64,000 nt of DNA from the NCBI GenBank assembly GCA_041675285.1, contig JBAYTZ010000001.1, forward strand, positions 124,001 to 188,000, in the 5' to 3' direction. Under the pieces are notes generated by a model. The model was not told the origin of the DNA and ran no database searches. It saw only the letters and a list, made by a program, of their open reading frames with translations. Shown in pieces: positions 1 through 8,495 of the stretch. The position numbers and the translations under genes were made by a program. This DNA is from Candidatus Delongbacteria bacterium (GTDB taxonomy: Bacteria; CAIWAD01). Each line of letters starts with the position of its first letter. Within the stretch, counting starts at the first letter, position 1.

Positions 1-1
1 G

Positions 2-742
2 GTCGCCTACGCGGACGGCCAGCACTGGGACGACACGGAGTACGAGTTGCCGCTGGCGACCACGCGAGTGGAGGCGGCCCTGTACTACCAGACCACCAGC
101 CGCGAGTACATCGACTTCCTCCGGGACGCCAACGTCACCAACGACGCCGGACAGACGGCCTGGAACCTCTGGAACGCCAACGGCCGCTCCACGCCGGAGT
201 GGATGGCCGGCGGCAGCGCCAGCGTCACCCTGCCCGCCCCCGGCGTGGCCCAGGATCCCGTTCCGCCCGCGGGCAGTCTGGATCAGCTCCTGCGGCCGTG
301 GCTGGATTGGCAGGCCGGCGCGCGGACGGCGCTGCATCAGATCTACCTGGGCACGGAAGAGCCGCTGCCGCTGGTGGCCAGCCAGCCGGGCACGGGGTGG
401 CAGCCGGACGAGGACCTGCTGCCCGGGCAGTCCTACTTGTGGCGCGTGGATGAGTTCGGCCCCGGCGGCCTGACCCCGGGCCCGCTCTGGAGCTTCACCA
501 CCTCCGGCCCGCTGGAGTCACCCATGCCGGTCCTGATCGAATGGGTGGAAGGCGGAGTCCGCTTGAGCTGGCCGGTGGTGCCCGGGGCGCTCAGCTACCG
601 GATCTATCGTGTGGAGCAGACAGGGACCGAACCCGGTGCCACCCACCTGGTGGCACACGTGACCGACACCTTCTGGGTGGATCCGGAAGCCGTCGGGTCG
701 CTGGAGCGGGCCCTGTACTTCGTGACGGCCAGTCGTCCGTAG
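2..742 (+). CDS. Secreted multidomain protein, C-terminal part (5' end outside window)
   Basis: The frame is open from base 2 to the TAG at 740-742, so the true start lies upstream. The first visible stretch carries YYQTTSREYIDFLRDAN, a segment I associate from memory with the C-terminal part of large secreted, often cytochrome-like, proteins; no CxxCH haem motif is present here. A fibronectin-like module follows (pattern YxWRVDE...W.FTT), then a second one (LSWPVVPGALSYRIYRVE) that runs to the C-terminus. The protein is probably exported or surface exposed. No PNPFNP-type sorting domain ends it. Function cannot be assigned from this part alone. Confidence 0.7.
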   Translation, partial: VAYADGQHWDDTEYELPLATTRVEAALYYQTTSREYIDFLRDANVTNDAGQTAWNLWNANGRSTPEWMAGGSASVTLPAPGVAQDPVPPAGSLDQLLRPWLDWQAGARTALHQIYLGTEEPLPLVASQPGTGWQPDEDLLPGQSYLWRVDEFGPGGLTPGPLWSFTTSGPLESPMPVLIEWVEGGVRLSWPVVPGALSYRIYRVEQTGTEPGATHLVAHVTDTFWVDPEAVGSLERALYFVTASRP

Positions 743-784
743 CCGACAGGGAGGGTGGCAAGAGCGGTCGGATGAAAGGCCGGC

Positions 785-808
785 GCGGGCTCCCGAAGGG
801 GAGCCCGC
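785..808. terminator. Hairpin between convergent genes
   Basis: A perfect 10-bp stem (785-794 with 799-808) and a 4-base loop lie between the end of the upstream plus-strand gene (742) and the end of mscL (836). T-runs on either side are weak, so it probably serves both strands as an imperfect bidirectional terminator. Confidence 0.6.
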
Positions 809-835
809 TCTCTGTCCAGCCGGCGCGTCCCGCGG

Positions 836-1282
836 CTACAGGGTGGACGTGCACTGCGGGCAGCGCGTGGCCTTGAGGGGCACGGCGCTGCAGCAATGCG
901 GGCATTCCTTGGTGCTGGGGGCGGTGGGGGCCGGCGCCTCCTCGCGCTGCAGGCGGTTGACGCTCTTGATGAGCAGGAACACGGCGAAGGCCACGATGAG
1001 GAAGCTGATCACCGCGTTGAGGAACACGCCCAGGTTGACGGTGACCGCCCCGGCGGTCTGCGCGGCGGCCAGCGAGGCGTAGGGCGCCGGCACGCTGCCG
1101 TCCTTCAGCGTCAGGAAAATGTTGGAGAAGTCGACTCCGCCCAGCACCAGGCCGATGGGCGGCATGATCACGTCGTCCACCAGGCTTTTTACGATAGTGC
1201 CGAAGGCGCCGCCGATGATGATACCCACGGCCATGTCCACCACGTTGCCGCGCATGGCGAACTGACGAAATTCCTTGAACAT
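836..1282 (-). CDS. mscL: Large-conductance mechanosensitive channel MscL with C-terminal zinc ribbon
   Basis: Homopentameric inner-membrane channel that opens under membrane tension and releases solutes on hypo-osmotic shock. The N-terminus (FKEFRQFAMRGNVVDMAVG) is the canonical MscL amphipathic helix and start of TM1, followed by the conserved GGAFG.IV.SLVDD segment and a second TM near residues 75-100. The 148-residue length fits the family. The usual cytoplasmic helical bundle is followed by two CxxC pairs (CPHC...CPQC) that should form a small zinc ribbon. A strong ribosome site (AGGAGG) sits 5 bases before the ATG. The gene is monocistronic. Confidence 0.95.
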   Translation of the reverse strand: MFKEFRQFAMRGNVVDMAVGIIIGGAFGTIVKSLVDDVIMPPIGLVLGGVDFSNIFLTLKDGSVPAPYASLAAAQTAGAVTVNLGVFLNAVISFLIVAFAVFLLIKSVNRLQREEAPAPTAPSTKECPHCCSAVPLKATRCPQCTSTL

Positions 1283-1411
1283 CTGATCCTCCTGGTCGCT
1301 TGCTGGTGTGTGACGGGGACAATGTGCGGATTTTTCACGGGCGGGAGAATGCCGGATCCCGGGTGTCGGCCTGGTGATGATTCGTCAGAACAGGATTCGG
1401 GCCTGCACAAG

Positions 1412-1437
1412 AAACCGGCCTGGGGGACAGGCCGGTT
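1412..1437 (-). terminator. Probable terminator of the glycan cluster
   Basis: Read on the minus strand, this is a perfect 10-bp stem with a 5-base loop followed by TTTCTT. It lies about 210 bases beyond the stop codon of the last gene of the 1650-9670 cluster. The 367 bases between mscL and that gene (1283-1649) hold nothing else I recognise apart from the mscL ribosome site. Confidence 0.55.
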
Positions 1438-1649
1438 GTGCGTGTGTGCCTCCGCGTGCGGTGCGTGGAGTTCAAGGGTTCTGGCCGGTTGCATGCAAGC
1501 CCGATGCCGGAAACTCTCCGGGACCAAGGCCGCAGGGATCTGAAAGACCGGCAATCCCTTCCCTCTAACCCAGGCGCCTGTCTGGCGGGTCGGCCCGGAC
1601 GGAATGCCAGCCCTGGCCGGTTCCCGTGCCAGATCTGACAACAGCGGGC

Positions 1650-3263
1650 TTACCCCGCGGGACGCAGGGCGTTGGTCATGGCGAAGCCGTCGGCCATCGC
1701 CACTTCGGCGCGCAGCCATGCTCGGCCGGACCAGGGATCGGCAAAGGCCTGCTCCCACTCGCCGGCGGCCCCCTCCCACTCGGCAAGTAGTTGTTCGCCC
1801 TGCCCGTTGCCCGCCCAGGCCCGCACCTGGGCGCGCGGCCCGCAGGCCGCGGGCAGGACGGCCCGCAGCCGCAGGGCACCCGTGCGCTCCATCAGGCCGC
1901 CCAGCCGTGGAGTTCCTGCAGCATCCTCGAACCAGAGCAGCGGACCGTTTCCCAGCAGCGTGCGCCCTGCCCGCAGTTCCGCCAGCAGCAGGCCCGCCCG
2001 CGGATCGCCGGCGGTGTCCCCGGGCGGCTTGAGCGCGCCCCCCGGGAGCAGCACGCTGCTGCGAAGGCCGCCGAACTGCCGTTCGCGATCCCAGCCGACG
2101 CGCCACAGGGGCGCCGTCAATTGGCGGCCCAGACTGAAGGAACCGTGGCTGTCCGAGCCGGCCAGCACGGCGCTGGGCTGTCCCGTCCGCAGCAGCTCCA
2201 ACCACCGGGCCCGGCCCCGGCGGAAGTCCGCGCCGGTCCCGCCGGAGAGGATCTGCTGGGCCGGCACCAGGGCCATTTCGCGGGGAGACCAGGCCCGGCG
2301 GCGCAGCAGCCAGCGCTCGGCGCGCCCCGGCTGCTCGGCCGTGTGGGCCGAGACGGGCAGGCAGGGCTGGCCGGCCAGCTCCTCCAGCAGCTCGGGCAGG
2401 CGCCACTCCGGCCGCCGGGGCCGCCAGGATTCGCCGCCGTCGGCGGAGCCGTGGAAGAAGCGCGGCGGCTCCAGGAGCAGCAGGTGCAGCACGCCGCCGC
2501 CCAGTCCGCCCACGGAGCACTCCTCGCCGCTGACCACAAAGGGCCCGGGCGTGGCGTTGGCCTGCCGGATCCACTCCTGCTGCGCGTGCCAGACCGGCAG
2601 GGCGGGATCCTGGCGCGCCCAGTCGTCCGGCGCGTCGTCCAGGTCGTAGCTGTGGTCGGTGAGGGCGAACCAGTCCAGCTCCAGCGCGACGGCGGCGGCG
2701 CGCAGCAGCTCGGGGGGCGGGCCGAACTCCACCATGTCGCGGGTGGCCGAACTGTGCACGTGCGGATCACCCTGGACCATCCCGGGCAGGCGGGGCAGCG
2801 CCTGCTCGTCCACCCGCACGCGCAGCGGTTCCTCGGGCAGGCCGGGCGCGAGGTGGTTGCGGAAGCGCAGGCGCTGGCCCGTCGCTCCCGTCGGGCCGGG
2901 CAGGCGTTCCAGACTCACGTCGCCCCAGATCTCCCAATAGCCCGGCTCCTCCAGCTCCAGCTGGGCGAGAATGGCTCCGCCCACCGGGCTCACCACGCGC
3001 AGATCCAGCTCCACGTGCTGCCGCCGGAGCTGCCCCGTGGGGCTGCAGAGCAGCAGGTCCAGCTCGCGCAAGCGCACGGGGAAGCGCTGGCCGTCCGCCC
3101 AGGCCAGCAGGAGGGGCAGGGGGGTGCCCCGGGTCACCCGCCAGGGCAGGTCGAGGTAGAGTTCGGGCCAGGGCTGCCAGACCCGCGAGAGTCGCCGACC
3201 CAGCGGGGCGTAGTGCAGCTCGGCGTAGGCCGGCACGGGCCGGGGCCAGCGGGACAGACTCAT
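1650..3263 (-). CDS. PHP-type metallohydrolase (CehA/McbA-like)
   Basis: Last gene of the cluster. A roughly 170-residue beta-rich N-terminal part precedes a PHP metal-dependent hydrolase domain whose metal-binding motifs are visible in order: GDPHVHSSATRD, ALTDHSYD, a Glu in SGEECS, a His in VSAHTAE, and GSDSHGS. A beta-sandwich-like tail follows. PHP domains hydrolyse phosphoesters or related bonds; the substrate is unknown, and the context suggests a glycan or lipid-linked intermediate. The ATG at 3261-3263 overlaps the preceding gene's TGA (ATGA) and has a GGGG ribosome site, so this start is preferred to one 14 codons upstream. Confidence 0.8.
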   Translation of the reverse strand: MSLSRWPRPVPAYAELHYAPLGRRLSRVWQPWPELYLDLPWRVTRGTPLPLLLAWADGQRFPVRLRELDLLLCSPTGQLRRQHVELDLRVVSPVGGAILAQLELEEPGYWEIWGDVSLERLPGPTGATGQRLRFRNHLAPGLPEEPLRVRVDEQALPRLPGMVQGDPHVHSSATRDMVEFGPPPELLRAAAVALELDWFALTDHSYDLDDAPDDWARQDPALPVWHAQQEWIRQANATPGPFVVSGEECSVGGLGGGVLHLLLLEPPRFFHGSADGGESWRPRRPEWRLPELLEELAGQPCLPVSAHTAEQPGRAERWLLRRRAWSPREMALVPAQQILSGGTGADFRRGRARWLELLRTGQPSAVLAGSDSHGSFSLGRQLTAPLWRVGWDRERQFGGLRSSVLLPGGALKPPGDTAGDPRAGLLLAELRAGRTLLGNGPLLWFEDAAGTPRLGGLMERTGALRLRAVLPAACGPRAQVRAWAGNGQGEQLLAEWEGAAGEWEQAFADPWSGRAWLRAEVAMADGFAMTNALRPAG

Positions 3264-4432
3264 GCGCGGGATCCCCGCCGGGCGCCGCCGCTTGCGAATG
3301 CCCAAGCGGCCAGCAGCCCCAAGGCGGGCAGCAGCAGCAGGTACTCGGCGCTCTCCCCCGGTCCCGCCCCCTCTTCCTCCAGGCAGGCTGCCAGCCCGCT
3401 GAGCAGGGCCCCCAGGGCCTGGCCCGCCATCAGCAGGAGCAAGAGGCCCAACAGCGGTTTCAGCAGCAGGACCAGCAGCAGGGCGCCCAGCCAGAGCGGG
3501 ACGGCCAGGGCCAGCAGACGGGGGCCGGGGGAGAGGCGACCCAGTCCGGCGGCCCAGCGGGCCAGCTGGCGCGCGCTGCCCGCCCAGTCCACGGGGTGCG
3601 TGCGCACGCGCAAGGCCCGGGGCCAGAGGCGCAGGGCGACGGGCTGGCCGGCCTGCGCCAGTCGGCGGGTCAGTTCCAGATCCTCGTTGCGGTTGCCCGT
3701 GGAGCAGGCCGCGTAGCCGCCCAGGGCCTCCACGGCCCGCCGCCTCACGGCCAGGTTGCCGCCCCAGAGCGAGGGCGTCGTGGGCCGCTGGCTGCCGGCG
3801 TTGCGCGCGGAGAGCGCGGCCCCCACTCCCGAAAGCAGGATCCAGTGCAGGCGCTGCCAGCGGGCCGCCCGGTCGCCGGAGGTCACGGGCAGCAGCAGGA
3901 CGGGTCCGCCCGCCGCCTCCAGACCTTCCCGGTTCAACAGCTCCTCCAGCGCCAGGCTCCAGTGCCGGGACAGGCGGCAGTCGGCGTCACTGAACAGCAG
4001 CAGGTCCCCCTGGCCCAGCGGCACCGCGCGGCGCAGCCAGGCGGCCTTGCCGCGGATGTCGGCGCGCTCGAGAAGCCGGGCGCGGGGCTGTGTGTCACAG
4101 AAGTCCTGCAGCAGGCGGCGCGTGTCATCGCTGGACTGGTCGTCCGCCAGCAGGATCTCCAAGCCGCCGTCCTGGTCCAGCAGCCCCTCCAGGTCCTGCA
4201 GCAGGCCGGGCAGCCGCGGCGCCTCGTTGCGGGCCACGATGAACAGGCTGCGCCGGATGCCGCCCGCCGGGTCCCCGTCAGCCAGGCCGCCGGAGTCCTG
4301 CGTCCGGATCCGGCAGTCCTCCAGATCGGCCAGCCAGCGGCGCCGCGCCCAGAGCAGGGCCAGGATTCCCGCACCCACCACGGGAACCAGCAGACGTTGC
4401 CAACCTTCGGGCAGCAGCAGCAGGTCAGTCAT
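3260..4432 (-). CDS. Membrane-anchored family 2 glycosyltransferase
   Basis: A GT2 inverting glycosyltransferase of 390 residues: one N-terminal TM helix, then the catalytic domain with ADDQSSDDT (nucleotide binding), the DxD metal motif in FSDADCR, the acid-base region NEDLELTRRL and the QxxRW-like QLARW. Several hydrophobic helices form the C-terminus, as in processive or lipid-acceptor GT2 enzymes. It would transfer a sugar from a nucleotide donor to a membrane acceptor at the inner membrane. It overlaps both neighbours (8 bases and 4 bases), indicating translational coupling. Confidence 0.87.
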   Translation of the reverse strand: MTDLLLLPEGWQRLLVPVVGAGILALLWARRRWLADLEDCRIRTQDSGGLADGDPAGGIRRSLFIVARNEAPRLPGLLQDLEGLLDQDGGLEILLADDQSSDDTRRLLQDFCDTQPRARLLERADIRGKAAWLRRAVPLGQGDLLLFSDADCRLSRHWSLALEELLNREGLEAAGGPVLLLPVTSGDRAARWQRLHWILLSGVGAALSARNAGSQRPTTPSLWGGNLAVRRRAVEALGGYAACSTGNRNEDLELTRRLAQAGQPVALRLWPRALRVRTHPVDWAGSARQLARWAAGLGRLSPGPRLLALAVPLWLGALLLVLLLKPLLGLLLLLMAGQALGALLSGLAACLEEEGAGPGESAEYLLLLPALGLLAAWAFASGGARRGSRA

Positions 4433-5126
4433 GGCCGGTCTCCAGCAGACAGAGGGGATCCAGGGTCGCCAGGCCGCGGTCCCGCAGCCGGGCCAGCAGC
4501 TCGGGCAGCGCCGCGCGGGTCATCTCCTGGCCCGCGCCCGTGCAGTGCAGCAGCAGGATGTCGCCGCCCCGCACGCCCTCGCCGGCCAGCCGGGCCAGCT
4601 CGCGCGGATCCCGGGGCCGGTAGTCGTAAGGATTGAAGCTCCAAAAGACCAGCTGCAGGTCCAGGCGCCGGGGCACGTGGCGCAGCCAGGGTCCCCAGGA
4701 GCCGTAGGGCGGCCGCATCTGCCGCGGGGCGAATCCGCAGGCGGCCTGGATGCGTTCGGCGGCCCGGGAGAAGTCCCGGGTCACGGCCGTGGCCGGACGC
4801 CAGGCCTGGCGCCGGTGGACCAGCCCGTGGACGGCGGGCAGATGGCCGGCCCGCAGCAGCTCGCGCGTGATCCGCCCGGCCTCGGCCTGTTGCGGAGTGG
4901 CGGGCTGTGGATCCCCGGGCAGCCGCTCGCCCAGCAGGAAGAACAGGGCCCGCGCCTCCTGGGCCTGCAGGACCTCGGCGATGCGCGCCGTGGACGGAGC
5001 GGGTCCGTCGTCGAAACTGAGCAGCACGCGCCCGCAGCCGCCTAGCCGGTCCAGCCCGGCGGGCAGGCGCCACAGGCCGCCGTGCCAGGGCGGTCGCCAG
5101 GGGGGCGTCCGGTGCAGCCAATCCAT
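4425..5126 (-). CDS. Polysaccharide deacetylase (NodB-homology, CE4)
   Basis: Metal-dependent de-N- or O-acetylase of 233 residues. NodB motifs are visible: LLSFDDGPAPS (catalytic base Asp and metal Asp), the His pair in VHGLVHR, RPPYGSW, and a C-terminal LLLHCT with the catalytic His. No signal peptide is evident at the chosen ATG, so it may act on the cytoplasmic side or be held by partners. The start at 5126 uses a TGATG junction with the upstream gene. Inside a cluster with three GT2 enzymes it is expected to remove an acetyl group from an amino sugar of the product. Confidence 0.87.
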   Translation of the reverse strand: MDWLHRTPPWRPPWHGGLWRLPAGLDRLGGCGRVLLSFDDGPAPSTARIAEVLQAQEARALFFLLGERLPGDPQPATPQQAEAGRITRELLRAGHLPAVHGLVHRRQAWRPATAVTRDFSRAAERIQAACGFAPRQMRPPYGSWGPWLRHVPRRLDLQLVFWSFNPYDYRPRDPRELARLAGEGVRGGDILLLHCTGAGQEMTRAALPELLARLRDRGLATLDPLCLLETGHD

Positions 5127-6283
5127 CACGCCGACTCCTTCCAGCGCACGCGGCCCAGCGTGCCGAACCAGGGCGCCAGCAGGCCGTAGGCCAACTGGCC
5201 CGGCCAGACTACGGCGAAATCCCCCCAGCGCCACTCCACGCCCAGCCGCCGGGCGGCCCGCCGCACCAGCCGGAGGTCGGGCAGCAGCTTGAGGGCCAGC
5301 AGCAGCCCGGCCAATCCGCCGCCGATCCACCCGCAGCCGGCGGCCAGGGGCGCCAGCGCGCAGGTCAGGAACACCAGGTAGAGACCCGCGGCGGCGGCCA
5401 GCGCGCCCTTGTCGGGGAAGTGGCGCTCCGTGGAGGTCCAGCGCACGCGCTGCCGCCAGAAGGCCCGCAGGGTGGCGGGCGCCCGGCTGCTCACCCGCGC
5501 CCGGGGATCCAGCAGGGCGGCGAGCCGCCAGGTCGTGTACCGACTCAGGCGCTGGATGAGCAGGGTGTCGTCGGCGCTGGCGATCTCTTCCAGCCCGCGG
5601 TAGCCGCCCGCCTCCTCGAAGGCCGCGCGCCGCCAGCACAGGTTGGCCCCGCTGGCGTAGAGCGGGCGGCCCAGCGCGAAACTGGCCAGGCCTGCGCCCA
5701 GCACGCCGGCGTATTCCAGCCGCACCCGGCGCGCGAAGCGGCCTTGTCCTTCGAAGACCACGGGGCCGGCCAGCAGGCCCAGGTCGGGGCGCAGCTGCTC
5801 CACCAGACAGGCCAGCCAGCCGGCGGCCGGGCGCGAATCCGCGTCCAGCACGGCGACCCAGTCGTGACACGCCGCCCGCTGGGCCAGATCCAGCGCGCGC
5901 TTCTTGCCCCCCGGTGGCGGCGCGCTCAGCAGGCGTCCACGAATGCCCGCCGCCGCCAAGTCGGCCAGGGCCCCTTCTGCTACGCGCGCCGTGCCGTCCC
6001 GGCTGCCGTCGTCCACCACCAGAATCTCCCAGCGCGCGGGCGCCAGGGTCTGGTCCCGCAGCGCGCGCAGGGTGGCCCCCAACCAGGCCTCCTCGTTCCG
6101 CGCCGCGATCAGCACGCTGATGCCGGCAGGGGAGTTGGACGGGGCGGAGTCGGCGCCCGGCGACCGGGCTGTGACGGGACCCTCCAACCGTTCCCGCGGG
6201 TCGGCCAGAGCGCTGCCCAGCCGCCAGACGAAGGCCGCATAGGCCGCCGGCAGGGGCAGCAGGAGCAGGCCGAGCGGGTTCAC
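5126..6283 (-). CDS. Membrane family 2 glycosyltransferase
   Basis: 385 residues. An N-terminal hydrophobic segment (NPLGLLLLPLPAAYAAFVW) precedes a GT2 domain with VVDDGSRDGT, DxD in LDADSRP, SADDTLLIQRL and a well-kept QRVRW motif, the signature of processive or polyprenyl-linked GT2 enzymes. C-terminal TM helices follow. The start is a GTG at 6283 that overlaps the TGA of the upstream gene (GTGA); no ATG fits better. This is the second of the three GT2 enzymes in the cluster. Confidence 0.87.
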   Translation of the reverse strand: MNPLGLLLLPLPAAYAAFVWRLGSALADPRERLEGPVTARSPGADSAPSNSPAGISVLIAARNEEAWLGATLRALRDQTLAPARWEILVVDDGSRDGTARVAEGALADLAAAGIRGRLLSAPPPGGKKRALDLAQRAACHDWVAVLDADSRPAAGWLACLVEQLRPDLGLLAGPVVFEGQGRFARRVRLEYAGVLGAGLASFALGRPLYASGANLCWRRAAFEEAGGYRGLEEIASADDTLLIQRLSRYTTWRLAALLDPRARVSSRAPATLRAFWRQRVRWTSTERHFPDKGALAAAAGLYLVFLTCALAPLAAGCGWIGGGLAGLLLALKLLPDLRLVRRAARRLGVEWRWGDFAVVWPGQLAYGLLAPWFGTLGRVRWKESA

Positions 6284-7245
6284 GCGGACCCCCGCGGAGG
6301 GCGGACCCGGGGCGCGGGGGCGAACCAGCCGCCGAGCAGCGAGGGCAGGCCCATGTTGATCAGGAAGAGCAGGAAGGCCGCGCCCACCGCGCGCTCCGGC
6401 GCTCCGCCCAGGCTCTCGAAGAGGTTGGCGGCGAAGAGCTCGCGCACGCCCAGATCGCCCAGGCTGACGGGAAACAGGCTCTTCAGGAACATGGTGCCGG
6501 CGGCCGCTGCCGGAACCAGCGGCGAGGCAAGTCCCAAGCCGCGCGCCAGCAGGCTGAACTGCAGGATGAAGGTGGCGTAAAAGGCCAGGGCCGCGGCCAG
6601 CACGGCGGCGCGGCGGGGCCGGCTCACGGCGGCCATGGCGGCGTGCACGCGCTGGAAGCGCAGGTTCTTCGCCAGCCAGCGCCAGCGGGCCAGCAGGCCG
6701 GTGACCCGCGCCGGGGCCAGCAGCAGGGCCAGTCCGGTCAGGGTCCAGAGCAGCACGGCCGCGGCGTAGGCGCCCAGCACGGCCAGCACCAGGGGCGCGG
6801 CCCGCCCGAACAGGCTGAGGTCCCAGCGCGGCAGCGCCAGCAGGCCCAGGGCGCCGAACAGGCTGGTCACGGCGGCGGAGCTGAACTTGTCCAGCAGCGA
6901 GAGGGCGGTCAGCTCGGTGGTGTTGCCGGCGAAACAGGCGGCCCGGGCGTGCTCGCCCACCCGGCCCGGCGTGACCGTGCCCAGCGCCAGTCCACCCAGG
7001 AAGGAGCGGAAGATCAGGCCCGCGCCCGCGTCCGGCCGCTGGGTGCGCACCAGCAGGCCCCACTTGAGCGCCTGAAAACCCAGGTTGGCGGGCAGCAGGG
7101 CCAGGGCGGCCCAGAGGTGGGGCCGTGACACGTGCAGCAGGGTCTCGCGCAGGCGTTCCAGGTCCAGGCGCCCCAGTAGCCAGCCGCACAGCGCGACCGC
7201 GGCCAGCGCCTTCAGCAACAGCAGGAGCGTGCGCCGCGAGCTCAT
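6280..7245 (-). CDS. Lysylphosphatidylglycerol synthase TM-type (UPF0104) flippase-like membrane protein
   Basis: 321 residues, nearly all hydrophobic, with about eight predicted TM helices. Conserved pieces of the family are visible: ALKWGLLVRTQ, the LGTVTPGRVGEHARA loop, LLDKFSSA and SLGDLGVRELFA. Relatives form the flippase part of MprF or are solitary proteins in glycolipid loci, so lipid or lipid-glycan translocation is a reasonable inference, not proof. The ATG at 7243-7245 overlaps the upstream TGA by four bases. Confidence 0.8.
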   Translation of the reverse strand: MSSRRTLLLLLKALAAVALCGWLLGRLDLERLRETLLHVSRPHLWAALALLPANLGFQALKWGLLVRTQRPDAGAGLIFRSFLGGLALGTVTPGRVGEHARAACFAGNTTELTALSLLDKFSSAAVTSLFGALGLLALPRWDLSLFGRAAPLVLAVLGAYAAAVLLWTLTGLALLLAPARVTGLLARWRWLAKNLRFQRVHAAMAAVSRPRRAAVLAAALAFYATFILQFSLLARGLGLASPLVPAAAAGTMFLKSLFPVSLGDLGVRELFAANLFESLGGAPERAVGAAFLLFLINMGLPSLLGGWFAPAPRVRPPRGSA

Positions 7246-8495
7246 GCCGGATCCCGTTCCTGGAGGTCCTCGATGGGCCGCGGGCCCTGGCCCAGGGACA
7301 TGCCCGCCACGCCGCTGCGACCTTCGCGCCGGCTCTCCTTGTCGCCCGCCTCGCGCGGGCGGCTGGCCCGGGCGGCCTGCAGGCGGCGTTCGATCTCCTC
7401 TGGCGAGGGCAGCGTCCAGCCGCGCCGGCCCAGGCTGTCGGCCAGCGGGCGGCGCAGGTCCACGCTCAGGTCGCGCTGCTGGATGGTGAGCTTCACGCCC
7501 TCGCCGCAGTTGCGGCACATCTCGAACTGGCTGCGCTTCTTGAACACGGCCCGCCGGAAGGCCATGTAGGGCCGGCTGGTCCAGATGGAGCGGAAGTCCG
7601 TCTCCGACAGGCGTCCCATGGCGAAGTCGCTGTCCTTGTCGAAACAGCAGACCGCGATCTCCGAGCCGGCGTTGAGCACGGGCTGATTCCAGAGCCGCTT
7701 GCAGCGGTCGGGATAGCCGTGCTTCATGGCGAAGTGGCGGCCTTCGCCGCCCTCCACCACCTGGTAGCGGCGCACGGCCGGGTCGTCGGGCAGCCAGACG
7801 TCGATGTCGCCGTCGTCGTAAATCTGCACGGTCTTCAGCGTCAGGCGGTCCACGCCGCAGGCCCGGGCCAGCCGGTCGATCTCGGGGATCTCGTGCTCGT
7901 TGTGCTTCATCACGATGAACTGCAGATGCACCACGGGCGTGGCGCTGCCCAGCCGGTGCTTGGTCTCCATCAGGCGCGTCAGTCCTTCCACCACCAGCTC
8001 GAAGTTGCCGCTGCGCCGGTAGGCCTCGTAGGTGGCGGCGCTGGCGCCGTCCACGGAGACCAGCAGCGTTCCCAGCCCGCTCCGCACCAGGGCCTCGGGA
8101 TCCTCCAGGTAGTGGCCGTTGGTGGAGCCGTAGGTCCAGAGCCCCTGAGACGAGGCGTGCCGGACCATCTCCAGGAAGTCCGGGTGCAGGAAGCTCTCCC
8201 CCTGGTTCCAGAGCAGGACCATGAAGGAATCCCGCGCCAGCTCGTCCACCAGCTTCTTGTAGACGGCCAGCTCCAGGAAGCGCGTGGGCCGCTTGAGCGT
8301 GCCCGCGCCCGTGGGGCAAAGCGGGCACTTGAGGTTGCAGGCGTTGGTGGGCTCCACCATGAAGACCGGCGGCAGGCCCCAGACCACGGGCCGCCGCAGC
8401 AGCACGGAGAGGCCGTAGCTGCCGTAGCTCTTGAGCACGTTCCAGCAGCGGCGCAGGGTCAGCGTGTGCCGCAAGAACAAAAGGGACTCGTTCAT
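7242..8495 (-). CDS. Radical SAM protein with SPASM-like C-terminus
   Basis: 417 residues from the ATG at 8495, which follows the ribosome site AAAGGAAGG. The radical SAM cluster CNLKCPLC occupies residues 53-60 (CX3CX2C). A TIM-barrel core follows with NQGESFLHPDF and SVDGASAATYEAYR. C-terminal cysteines (RCKRLW, AVCCFDKD, MCRNCGEG) match a SPASM or twitch auxiliary Fe-S domain. Such enzymes modify peptides or, in glycan and lipid clusters, act on sugars or lipids; the substrate is unknown. It sits between a GT2 and a flippase-like gene with 4-base overlaps on both sides. Confidence 0.85.
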   Translation of the reverse strand: MNESLLFLRHTLTLRRCWNVLKSYGSYGLSVLLRRPVVWGLPPVFMVEPTNACNLKCPLCPTGAGTLKRPTRFLELAVYKKLVDELARDSFMVLLWNQGESFLHPDFLEMVRHASSQGLWTYGSTNGHYLEDPEALVRSGLGTLLVSVDGASAATYEAYRRSGNFELVVEGLTRLMETKHRLGSATPVVHLQFIVMKHNEHEIPEIDRLARACGVDRLTLKTVQIYDDGDIDVWLPDDPAVRRYQVVEGGEGRHFAMKHGYPDRCKRLWNQPVLNAGSEIAVCCFDKDSDFAMGRLSETDFRSIWTSRPYMAFRRAVFKKRSQFEMCRNCGEGVKLTIQQRDLSVDLRRPLADSLGRRGWTLPSPEEIERRLQAARASRPREAGDKESRREGRSGVAGMSLGQGPRPIEDLQERDPA

